From contig NZ_CP064338.1 of assembly GCF_015476235.1 (NCBI RefSeq), forward strand, positions 744,001 through 808,000: DNA of 64,000 nt, in the 5' to 3' direction. Under the pieces are notes generated by a model. That model made no database searches and had not been told where the DNA came from. It saw only the letters and a program-made list of their open reading frames with translations. The translations under genes were made by a program, and so were the position numbers. The stretch comes from Caldimonas thermodepolymerans (GTDB taxonomy: Bacteria; Pseudomonadota; Gammaproteobacteria; Burkholderiales; Burkholderiaceae_C). Position 1 is the first letter of the stretch, and each line of letters starts with the position of its first letter. Below, piece by piece: positions 7,771-15,675 of the stretch.

Positions 7771-8697
7771 ATGGAAACCAAGTGGCTCGAAGATTTCGTC
7801 AGCCTCGCCGAGACGCGCAGCTTTTCCCGTTCGGCGCAGCTGCGGCATGTGACGCAGCCGGCGTTTTCGCGTCGCATCCAGGCGCTGGAGGCGTGGGTGG
7901 GCACCGACCTGGTCGACCGCTCGTCCTATCCCACCCGGCTGACGCCCGCGGGCGAAACCTTCCTCGCCCAGGCGCTGGAAATCCTCGGGACCCTGCAGGC
8001 GACCCGCAACATGATGCGCAGCCACCGCTCGGCCGCGCAGGACATGATCGAGTTCGCCGTGCCGCACACGCTGGCCTTCACCTTCTTCCCGCACTGGGTG
8101 ATGGGCTTGCGCAAGAGCTTCGGCGCGGTCAAGAGCCGGTTGATCGCGCTCAACGTGCACGACGCGGTGATGCGGCTGACCGAAGGCAGCTGCGACCTGC
8201 TGATCGCCTACCACCACCCGTCCCAGCCGCTGCAGCTCAACCCGGACCGCTACGAGATGCTGAGCCTGGGCGAGGAGACCCTGGCGCCCTACGCCCGGGC
8301 CGGCGCCGACGGCGAGCCGCTGTTCCGGCTGCCGGGACACGCCGGCGAACCGGTGCCCTTCCTTGGCTATGCGCAGGGCGCCTACCTGGGCCGGCTGGTG
8401 GACCTGATCGTCAAGCGCTCGCCGCAGCCGCTGCACCTCGACCCCATCTACGAGACCGACATGGCCGAAGGGCTGAAGGCGATGGCGCTCGAAGGCCATG
8501 GCGTGGCCTTCCTGCCCTCCAGCTCGGTGCGCAAGGAACTGCGCGCGAAGCGGCTGGTGCTCGCCGCCGACCCGCAGGCCTACGAAGTGACGATGGACGT
8601 GCGGATTTACCGCGAACGGCCCGAAGTCGCCAAGCACGTGCGTCCCGGCGTCCAGGCCTTGTGGGAGTATCTGCGCGAGACGCGCAGCAGCAGCTGA
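7771..8697 (+). CDS. LysR family regulator, HypT/YjiE-like
   Basis: A 308-residue LysR regulator. The winged-helix HTH is at the extreme N-terminus (residues 1-60; ETKWLEDF, then QPAFSRRIQALE), followed by a periplasmic-binding-like effector domain. The ETKWLxDF start and a YLGRLVDLI segment in the effector domain resemble E. coli HypT (YjiE/QseD), a hypochlorite-responsive activator; that assignment rests on remembered similarity only. The reading frame is open upstream to 7705, but ATG 7771 gives the family start. It is divergent from the diguanylate cyclase. The following M50 protease begins 53 bp downstream on the same strand and may share its transcript. Confidence 0.87.
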   Translation: METKWLEDFVSLAETRSFSRSAQLRHVTQPAFSRRIQALEAWVGTDLVDRSSYPTRLTPAGETFLAQALEILGTLQATRNMMRSHRSAAQDMIEFAVPHTLAFTFFPHWVMGLRKSFGAVKSRLIALNVHDAVMRLTEGSCDLLIAYHHPSQPLQLNPDRYEMLSLGEETLAPYARAGADGEPLFRLPGHAGEPVPFLGYAQGAYLGRLVDLIVKRSPQPLHLDPIYETDMAEGLKAMALEGHGVAFLPSSSVRKELRAKRLVLAADPQAYEVTMDVRIYRERPEVAKHVRPGVQALWEYLRETRSSS

Positions 8698-8749
8698 TCC
8701 ACCCGGCCCGCGCGATGCCGGGGGGCGCGTCCGTCACGAGGAGGAACCG

Positions 8750-10975
8750 ATGAGCGGGTGGGCGCTGACCGCCGCGATCGTCTTGCTGGCCTGGCTGGCC
8801 CCGATGGTGGCGCGCCTGCGCGAGCTGGCCTCGCTGCGCCTGCCCGGGCGCATCGAGCGCCGGGTCGCCCCCGTGCGTGCGCAGCCGGCGGTCGACGACC
8901 TGTTCCAGCCGCTGGAGGCCGAGCTGCTGGCGCTGGGCTTCCGCTTCTCGCACGCCACGCAGTGGCGCGCCGTCCCGCGCGAACTCACGCCCTGGCGACC
9001 GGTGCGCGTCTACGTCCATGCGCAGTACCCGATCCTCGCGCAGGTGATGGCCCCCGGCCTGCTCGAGCTGCCCAACCTGCACGCGCTGGTGATGCTGGCC
9101 CAGGTGCGCGAAGGGCTGATGGTGGGCTCGTCCAACCTGCCCTGGTCGGTGGTGCCGCCGGATCCGCAGCTGCTGCGCACCGCGGGCGAAGGCCATGCGA
9201 GCGTGAAGGAGCAGTACGAGGCGCAGCTGGCCGCGATGCGCGCCGAAGGCCTGCCCGACTTCCTGCCCTGGGGCGAGCCCGAGCAGATCGAGGCGCGGCT
9301 GACCGACTACGAGAACCGCACGATCCAGGCCGCGGTCGGGCAGGGCTGGTGCCGGCCGGACGGCGAGGCGCTGTGCGTGTCGCTGCGGCGCCTGCCGGAG
9401 CTGTTCGTGTGGACCGCCAGGCGGACGCGCCTGCTGCGCCGGACCCTGGCGGCGCTGCCGGACGACAGCGTGGCGCTCAAGCGCGCCGCGCCGCTGGAGC
9501 GCAGCCTGCTGATCTACGCGGCGGGCAAGCTCGCCCCCCGGCCCGCGCCCCTGCCGCCGGTGCAGTGGGCCCTGTACGGCGGCAGCTGCCTGCTGTTCCT
9601 GCTGCTGGCCTGGCTGGTGTTCGACCTGACGCTGGCCGCGTGCCTGCTGGTGGTGGTCGCGCTGCATGAGGCCGGCCACTACCTCGCGATGCGGGCCTTC
9701 GGCTACCGCCGCACCCAGATGCTGATGCTGCCGCTGGTGGGCGGCGTCGCGTTCGGCGAGGCCAGCCGGCCCGACGCCTGGCACCGCGCCCTGGTGGCGC
9801 TGGCCGGGCCGGTGCCGGGGCTGCTGCTGGGCCTGGCGCTGCTGTGGGCGGTGCCGGCCGGCGGTGCCACGGCCCTGCTGGCCTGGCTGCTGGTGTTCAT
9901 CAACGCGCTGAACCTGCTGCCCTTCGCGCCGCTGGACGGCGGGCAGGTGCTCGAGGCCCTGCTGCCGGCCCGCCATGCGGCGGTGCGCATCGGGCTGGAG
10001 GCGCTGGCCGCGTGCGGCCTGCTGGCACTGGCCTGGTGGTTCGGGTCGCCCCTGCTGCTGGTCCTGCTGGTGCTGCGCGTGCTGGGCTGGGGCGGGCTGT
10101 GGCGGCAGCTGCAGTTCGAGCGCTGGTACCGGCGCGCGGCGGCACGCATGCGCCCGGCCGATGCCAAGGCGGCGGTGCGCCTGTCGTTCCAGTTGCTGGA
10201 GCGCCTGCTGCCGGCACGGGCCTCGCTGGCCCAGCGGGTCCGCATGGTCGACGAGTGGCTGGACCGCCTGCGCGACAAGCCGATGGCCGTGCCGCGCAAG
10301 GCCGGTCTGGCGGTCCTCTATGCAGTGCTGCTCGCCCTGCCGGTGGCGGGGCTGCCACGCCTGCTCGCCCATGCGCAGCTGAGCTTCCTCTCGGAGGAGG
10401 AAAGGCTCGTGCAGCCGGGGCTGGAGCGCGCGCGCCAGGCGCGCGAGATGGACATCGCCGCACTGGCGCGCGCCGTGGATGTCGCGGCGGGCACGCGTGC
10501 GCCCGCTTCATCGCTGGCCCTGGAGTCCCTGGCCACGCGCACCGGCCGTGCGCTGCCCGACGAGGTGCACGCGCTCTACCAGTCCGGCGACGGCCTGCGC
10601 GCGGCCGATGGCCTGGAGCTGCATGCGGTGGCCGACGTGCGGCCGCTGCGGGACAACCGCCCGCGCCTGGTCGCGCAGCTGACACGTGAACTGCGCGAGC
10701 GCCACCCGCAACGACCCGGTGCCGTGCCCATCGCCTGCGAGACCGACCCGGATCGACCATGCTTCCTGCCGCTCGACCAGGTGGCGCAGTGGCTGCAGGT
10801 CGGCAGCTGGCAGGGCGATCCGCTGCTGCTGCATCCGCAGCCCCATCCCGACGGCCGCTGGCGCCTGGTCCTGCTGGCTGCCGACGAGGCGCGGCTGACC
10901 GAGCTGCCGGCGCTGCGCGTCCTGCTCGAGAGCAGCTACCTGCGCCAAGGGGGGCCTGCCGTCCCGGCGCGCTGA
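8750..10975 (+). CDS. M50 (site-2 protease-like) membrane peptidase with SUKH-like C-terminal region
   Basis: A 741-residue multi-domain membrane protein. An N-terminal hydrophobic segment (residues 3-20) is followed by a soluble region of about 250 residues. The membrane metalloprotease core then has HEAGH at 306-310 and the second zinc motif N-x3-PFAPLDGG near 386-396, the signature of M50/S2P intramembrane proteases. Several hydrophobic helices follow to about 445, with one more near 520-540. The last 150 residues (about 585-735) resemble the SMI1/KNR4 (SUKH) fold: ALPDEVHALYQSGDG, then GDPLLLHPQ and WRLVLL strands. The SUKH call is inference from pattern. The start at 8750 has a GAGGAGG-like site 5-8 nt upstream. 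Substrates are unknown; possibly regulated proteolysis of membrane proteins. Confidence 0.84.
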   Translation: MSGWALTAAIVLLAWLAPMVARLRELASLRLPGRIERRVAPVRAQPAVDDLFQPLEAELLALGFRFSHATQWRAVPRELTPWRPVRVYVHAQYPILAQVMAPGLLELPNLHALVMLAQVREGLMVGSSNLPWSVVPPDPQLLRTAGEGHASVKEQYEAQLAAMRAEGLPDFLPWGEPEQIEARLTDYENRTIQAAVGQGWCRPDGEALCVSLRRLPELFVWTARRTRLLRRTLAALPDDSVALKRAAPLERSLLIYAAGKLAPRPAPLPPVQWALYGGSCLLFLLLAWLVFDLTLAACLLVVVALHEAGHYLAMRAFGYRRTQMLMLPLVGGVAFGEASRPDAWHRALVALAGPVPGLLLGLALLWAVPAGGATALLAWLLVFINALNLLPFAPLDGGQVLEALLPARHAAVRIGLEALAACGLLALAWWFGSPLLLVLLVLRVLGWGGLWRQLQFERWYRRAAARMRPADAKAAVRLSFQLLERLLPARASLAQRVRMVDEWLDRLRDKPMAVPRKAGLAVLYAVLLALPVAGLPRLLAHAQLSFLSEEERLVQPGLERARQAREMDIAALARAVDVAAGTRAPASSLALESLATRTGRALPDEVHALYQSGDGLRAADGLELHAVADVRPLRDNRPRLVAQLTRELRERHPQRPGAVPIACETDPDRPCFLPLDQVAQWLQVGSWQGDPLLLHPQPHPDGRWRLVLLAADEARLTELPALRVLLESSYLRQGGPAVPAR

Positions 10976-11388
10976 CGATCTGCGGAAAAAGACACACCCA
11001 ATTCCTGGTGTTAACCCTGATCGCTCATGCGCGAGGCGCATAATCTCCCGCGCAATCAGCATTGGCACCGGAATTGCGTAGGCCCTACAGTCGCGCGCAA
11101 TTCTCCGGACCGACTCCCTGTTCATGCACGTCCCCGCTTCCCGGATCGCTCCTGCCGCCGGCCCTTTCCTGGGCCAGGCCACAGCCCGTGACGGCGTCGT
11201 CGCACCACCGGCGCGCATCGGCGTGCCGGGCCGGTCACGCTGCCAGCTGACAGGGGGCTGAACGTGCGGATGCCGGTGCAGGAGGGCCTGCAGCCGCAGG
11301 CCAGGCCGTCGGGCGTCGATGCCGCCCGCGTCGTCGCGGCCCGCTGCCTGGCGACCTCCTGAAGCCGTTGAGTCGTAGAGAACAGAAC
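10976..11388 (+). promoter_or_regulatory. 413-bp gene-free region: promoter and long leader of the first glt binding protein
   Basis: This gap holds a sigma-54 promoter at 11063-11078 and, 50-70 bp upstream of it, an inverted repeat ACACC-N8-GGTGT at 10994-11011 that could be an activator site (inference). If transcription starts about 12 nt after the GC element, near 11089, the leader is about 300 nt. The leader is GC-rich with several short inverted repeats, for example around 11280-11315. A 45-codon open frame at 11124-11261 lacks a ribosome site and was not called. Confidence 0.45.
11063..11078 (+). promoter_or_regulatory. Sigma-54 (RpoN) -24/-12 promoter
   Basis: TGGCACC-GGAA-TTGCG matches the RpoN consensus TGGCACG-N4-TTGCW, with the invariant GG at 11064-11065 and GC at 11076-11077 at the required spacing. 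It points toward the binding-protein gene at 11389. In Pseudomonas, acidic amino acid uptake of this type is under RpoN and the AauRS two-component system, which fits; the activator here is not identified. Confidence 0.7.
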
Positions 11389-12303
11389 ATGCTTTTCCGT
11401 CGTTGGGCTGCGCGTGCTGCACGTGGGTTCGCCGTGGCGTCCTGCGCGCTGGCCGTGCTCGTGCCGTCGCTCGCCGAGGCCGGTCCCGTGGTGGACCACG
11501 TGCGTGCCAGCGGCAAGATCCGCCTCGCCTACCGTGAATCCGCGGTGCCGTTTTCCTACCTGGATGCGCAAGGCCGTCCCGTGGGCTATGCACTGGACCT
11601 GTGCCTGAAGGTGGCCGAGGCCGTACGCCGGCAGCTCGGCCTCGACCGGCTCGAACCCGAGTTCGTGCCGGTCACGCCGGCCAGCCGCATCCGGGCCATC
11701 GTGGAAGGACGCGCCGAGCTGGAATGCGGCTCGACCACCAACAACGCCGAACGCCGCAAGACGGTGGCCTTCACCGTGCCGCACTACATCACCGGCGCGC
11801 GCTACGCGGTGCGCCCCGACAGCGGCATCGACGACCTGCCGCAGTTCGAGGGCCGCAAGCTGGTCTCGACCCGGGGCACCACGCCGCTGAAGGCGGTCGA
11901 CCAGGCCAACCGCGAGCGGCTGCTGCGCATCACGCTGCTGGAGGCGCCGGACCATGCGCAAGCCATCGAGATGGTCGAGCGCGGCGAGGCCGACGGCTTC
12001 GTGATGGACGACGTGCTGCTCTACGGCCTGATCGCCAACCGTCCGGATCCGGCGAAGCTGAAGGTGGTCGGCAAGTTCCTCACCATCGAGCCGCTGGCCA
12101 TCATGCTGTCGAAGGACGATCCGGGGTTCAAGAGGATCGTCGACGACGAGATGCGGCGGCTGATCCGCAGCGGCGAGATCGAGGCCCTCTACGAACGCTG
12201 GTTCCTGCGTCCCATCCCGCCCAACGACGTGTCGCTCAACCTGCCCATGAGCTACCTGTTGAAGGACTTCTGGAAATATCCGACCGACCAGGTGCCGTTC
12301 TGA
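11389..12303 (+). CDS. Amino acid ABC transporter binding protein, GltI paralogue (first of two)
   Basis: A 304-residue periplasmic solute-binding protein (SBP_bac_3 family) with an N-terminal signal peptide of about 31 residues ending in an Ala-Glu-Ala site. Key blocks shared with the GltI encoded next door include ECGSTTNN, RGTTPLKAV-type and ADGFVMDD, followed by IPPNDVSLNLPM near the C-terminus. These are typical of glutamate/aspartate binders. In-frame TTG at 11368 is possible, but ATG 11389 starts the natural signal peptide. It precedes gltI by 125 bp and probably feeds the same GltJKL permease with different ligand preference or regulation. The upstream sigma-54 promoter suggests control by nitrogen or amino-acid supply. 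Confidence 0.88.
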   Translation: MLFRRWAARAARGFAVASCALAVLVPSLAEAGPVVDHVRASGKIRLAYRESAVPFSYLDAQGRPVGYALDLCLKVAEAVRRQLGLDRLEPEFVPVTPASRIRAIVEGRAELECGSTTNNAERRKTVAFTVPHYITGARYAVRPDSGIDDLPQFEGRKLVSTRGTTPLKAVDQANRERLLRITLLEAPDHAQAIEMVERGEADGFVMDDVLLYGLIANRPDPAKLKVVGKFLTIEPLAIMLSKDDPGFKRIVDDEMRRLIRSGEIEALYERWFLRPIPPNDVSLNLPMSYLLKDFWKYPTDQVPF

Positions 12304-12367
12304 TGGGATGATGCCGTAGGCCACCCGGGGGCGGGGTATACCGGAGACCGCTGTCAGCACCGATCTC

Positions 12368-12373
12368 TAGAAT
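12368..12373 (+). promoter_or_regulatory. -10-like element before gltI
   Basis: TAGAAT followed by CGCG lies 61 nt before the gltI start. The same ten bases (TAGAATCGCG) recur before tRNA-Thr at 23069. No strong -35 is visible. It would let gltI-gltL be transcribed independently of the sigma-54 promoter upstream. Confidence 0.45.
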
Positions 12374-12428
12374 CGCGTTCCTCGACATTGACCCGACTGG
12401 GGTTTTAGCTCAACCACTAGGAGCCTCT

Positions 12429-13319
12429 ATGAAGAAGTCTCTGCTCGTCCTGGCCGCTGCCCTGCTGGCAGCCGGCGCAGCCCAAGCCGACACCCTGAAG
12501 AAGATCAAGGAGACCGGCAAGGTCGTGATGGGCGTGCGTGAATCGTCGTCCCCGCTGTCCTTCACGGTCGGCAGCGGCAAGTACGTCGGCTACCACGTCG
12601 AGCTGTGCGAGCGCATCATCGGCGACATCGGCAAGCAGCTGGGCATCAATCCGACCATCGAGTACACCCCGGTCACCTCGCAGAACCGCATCCCGCTGGT
12701 GCAGAACGGCACGGTCGACATCGAGTGCGGCTCGACCACCAACAACGAGGCGCGCCAGCAGCAGGTCGCCTTCGCGCTGACCACCTACGTGACCGAAGTG
12801 CGCATGGCCGTGAACAAGAAGTCGGGCATCAAGTCGATCGCCGACCTCAAGGGCAAGACCGTGGTGACCACCACCGGCACCACGTCCGTGCAGCACCTGC
12901 GCAAGCACCGTCGCGCCGAAGGCGTGCAGTTCAAGGAGATCTTTGGCAAGGACCACGCCGACTCCTTCCTGACGCTGGAATCGGGCCGTGCCGACGCGTT
13001 CGTGATGGACGACAACCTGCTGGCCGGCAACATCGCCAACGCCAAGAATCCGGCCGACTTCGAGATCGTCGGTGAGGTGCTGTCGGTCGAGCCGATCGCG
13101 ATCATGATCCGCAAGGACGACCCCGCCTTCAAGAAGGCGGTGGACGACTCGATCCGCGCGGCCATGCAGAGCGGCGAGCTGGCCAAGCTGTACGACAAGT
13201 GGTTCATGCAGCCGATCCCGCCCAAGAACGTCAGCGTGAACCTGCCGATGGGCGCCACGCTCAAGGAGCTGATCGCCAACCCGAACGACAAGCCGATGGA
13301 AGCCTACGCCGCCAAGTAA
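12429..13319 (+). CDS. gltI: Glutamate/aspartate ABC transporter substrate-binding protein GltI
   Basis: A 296-residue periplasmic binding protein with a classical 20-residue signal peptide ending in Ala-Gln-Ala. It has the GltI/DEBP blocks VMGVRESSSPLSF near residue 36, ECGSTTNN near 100, TTGTTSVQ and ADAFVMDDNLLAG, and ends in the IPPKNVSVNLPM pattern. It delivers L-glutamate and L-aspartate to the GltJK permease. A GGAG site is 6 nt before the ATG. It is a tandem paralogue of the preceding gene. A terminator-like hairpin directly after the stop separates it from gltJ and may set the excess of binding protein over permease. Confidence 0.94.
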   Translation: MKKSLLVLAAALLAAGAAQADTLKKIKETGKVVMGVRESSSPLSFTVGSGKYVGYHVELCERIIGDIGKQLGINPTIEYTPVTSQNRIPLVQNGTVDIECGSTTNNEARQQQVAFALTTYVTEVRMAVNKKSGIKSIADLKGKTVVTTTGTTSVQHLRKHRRAEGVQFKEIFGKDHADSFLTLESGRADAFVMDDNLLAGNIANAKNPADFEIVGEVLSVEPIAIMIRKDDPAFKKAVDDSIRAAMQSGELAKLYDKWFMQPIPPKNVSVNLPMGATLKELIANPNDKPMEAYAAK

Positions 13320-13337
13320 GGCGCGGGCCGGCTCACG

Positions 13338-13369
13338 ACCCACTTGCTGCACGCGGGTGGGTTTTTTTT
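13338..13369 (+). terminator. Hairpin with T-run between gltI and gltJ (partial terminator)
   Basis: ACCCAC (13338-13343) pairs with GTGGGT (13357-13362) and is followed directly by eight T residues (13362-13369). It sits 18 bp after the gltI stop and 77 bp before gltJ. Within an operon such a hairpin usually acts as a leaky terminator or 3' stabiliser; that role is inferred. Confidence 0.7.
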
Positions 13370-13446
13370 AACCATCGCCACGAGAGAAGCACGAGAATCC
13401 GGGGCAGCCGCACGGCCAGCGGCGGCGTGCTCCGGAGGAGAACGAC

Positions 13447-14157
13447 ATGAGTTACCAATGGGACTGGGAAGTCTTCCTGCGGGACACAGGGGCGGACGAA
13501 ACCTACTTCGACTGGATGATGTCGGCCTGGGGCTGGACGCTGTCGGTGGCAGGTTGCGCCTGGGTCATCGCCCTGGTCGTCGGGGCGCTGATCGGCACCA
13601 TCCGCACGGTGCCGCACAAGGGGCTGCAATGGCTCGGCAACGCCTGGGTCGAGCTGTTCCGCAACATTCCGGTGCTGGTGCAGGTCTTCCTCTGGTACCA
13701 CGTGATCCCCGCGCTGGTGCCGCCCCTGCAGGGCCTGTCGACCTTCGTGCTGGTGATCTTCGCGCTCGGCTTCTTCACCTCGGCGCGCGTGGCTGAACAG
13801 GTGCGCGCCGGCATCCAGGCCCTGCCGCGCGGCCAGATGATGGCCGGCTCGGCGCTGGGCCTGACGCTGCCGCAGACCTACCGCTACGTCATCCTGCCGA
13901 TGGCGTTCCGCATCGTCATCCCGCCGCTGACCAGCGAGGCGATGAACATCATCAAGAACTCGTCGGTCGCCTTCGCGGTGTCGATCTCCGAGCTGACCCT
14001 GTTCGCGATGCAGGTCCAGGAGGAGACCTCGCGCGGCATTGAGGTGTACCTCGCCGTCACCACGCTCTACATCATCTCCGCCTTCGCCGTGAACCGCGTG
14101 ATGGCCTTCATCGAGGCGCGCGTGCGCGTGCCCGGCTACGTGGGAGGCGGCAAATGA
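13447..14157 (+). CDS. gltJ: Glutamate/aspartate ABC transporter permease GltJ
   Basis: A 236-residue inner-membrane permease of the HisMQ/GltJ family with about five predicted membrane helices. The EAA loop that contacts the ATPase is visible around residues 120-145 (GIQALPRGQMMAGSALGLT). A block VELFRNIPVLVQVFLWY near residue 65 is typical of polar amino-acid permeases. It pairs with GltK to form the transmembrane channel for glutamate/aspartate. A GGAGG site precedes the ATG. Its stop overlaps the gltK start (ATGA at 14154), so the two subunits are translationally coupled, as expected for a 1:1 heterodimer. Confidence 0.95.
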   Translation: MSYQWDWEVFLRDTGADETYFDWMMSAWGWTLSVAGCAWVIALVVGALIGTIRTVPHKGLQWLGNAWVELFRNIPVLVQVFLWYHVIPALVPPLQGLSTFVLVIFALGFFTSARVAEQVRAGIQALPRGQMMAGSALGLTLPQTYRYVILPMAFRIVIPPLTSEAMNIIKNSSVAFAVSISELTLFAMQVQEETSRGIEVYLAVTTLYIISAFAVNRVMAFIEARVRVPGYVGGGK

Positions 14158-14819
14158 ATCTCGACTGGTCCTTCTACAACTGGGATCTGATCAGCAGCTA
14201 CGTGCTCAAGGGCTTCGCCTTCAGCGTCCAGCTGACGCTGATCGCGATGATCGGGGGCATCGTGCTGGGCACGCTGCTGGCGCTGATGCGCCTGTCGGGC
14301 CTCAAGGTGCTGGAGATTCCCGCCACCATCTACGTCAACGGGATGCGCTCCATCCCGCTGGTGATGGTGATCCTGTGGTTCTTCCTGCTGGTGCCGTTCG
14401 TGCTGGGCCGCCCGATCGGTGCCGAGCTGTCGGCCATCATCACCTTCACGCTGTTCGAGGCGGCGTACTACTCCGAGATCATGCGCGCGGGCATCCAGTC
14501 GATCCCGCGCGGGCAGGTGTTCGCCGGCCAGGCGCTGGGCCTGACCTACGGGCAGAACATGCGCTACGTGATCCTGCCGCAGGCCTTCCGCAACATGCTG
14601 CCGGTGCTGCTGACGCAGACGATCATCCTGTTCCAGGACACCTCGCTCGTCTACGCGATCGGCGCCTACGACACGCTCAAGGGCTTCGAGATCGCCGGCA
14701 AGAACATGGGCCGGCCGGTGGAGGCCTACCTGGCTGCGGCCCTGGTCTACTTCGTGATCTGCTTTGCGCTGTCCCAGCTGGTCAAGCGCCTGCAGAAGAA
14801 AATCGCCATCGTCCGCTGA
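14154..14819 (+). CDS. gltK: Glutamate/aspartate ABC transporter permease GltK
   Basis: A 221-residue inner-membrane permease, HisMQ family, second half of the GltJK channel. It has about five hydrophobic helices, the NGMRSIPLVMVILWFF block near residue 62 and the EAA loop GIQSIPRGQVFAGQALGLT near 112-130. Length and order match GltK of other proteobacteria. It starts inside the gltJ stop codon and is followed 45 bp later by the ATPase gene. No unusual feature is seen. Confidence 0.95.
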   Translation: MNLDWSFYNWDLISSYVLKGFAFSVQLTLIAMIGGIVLGTLLALMRLSGLKVLEIPATIYVNGMRSIPLVMVILWFFLLVPFVLGRPIGAELSAIITFTLFEAAYYSEIMRAGIQSIPRGQVFAGQALGLTYGQNMRYVILPQAFRNMLPVLLTQTIILFQDTSLVYAIGAYDTLKGFEIAGKNMGRPVEAYLAAALVYFVICFALSQLVKRLQKKIAIVR

Positions 14820-14864
14820 CGTTCCTGCCTGCAGGACAGCGGCTTTGAATCAGGAGACGACGAC

Positions 14865-15608
<744 letters not shown>

Positions 15609-15618
15609 AGCGGGTGTC

Positions 15619-15666
15619 CCCGGCCGGAAGGCCGGGCAAGGGGGCGCGGCCCGTGGCGGGCCGCGC
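15619..15666. terminator. Two GC-rich hairpins between convergent genes
   Basis: CCCGGCC-GGAA-GGCCGGG at 15619-15636 and a perfect 10-bp stem GCGCGGCCCG-TGG-CGGGCCGCGC at 15644-15666 lie between gltL and the convergent DUF1631 gene. Neither has a T-run on either strand, so they may block transcription in both directions or protect 3' ends rather than act as classical intrinsic terminators. Confidence 0.5.
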
Positions 15667-15675
15667 GCGTGACGC

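Noticed and set aside
10994-11011. NtrC site upstream of the sigma-54 promoter
   Set aside because: ACACC-N8-GGTGT resembles the NtrC half-sites but the spacing is wrong for the known consensus, so it is listed only as an unspecified inverted repeat.
11124-11261. 45-codon open frame in the leader of the first glt binding protein
   Set aside because: No ribosome site and no run of regulatory codons (no Glu/Asp or other amino-acid run) to support a leader peptide. GC-rich DNA gives such frames by chance.
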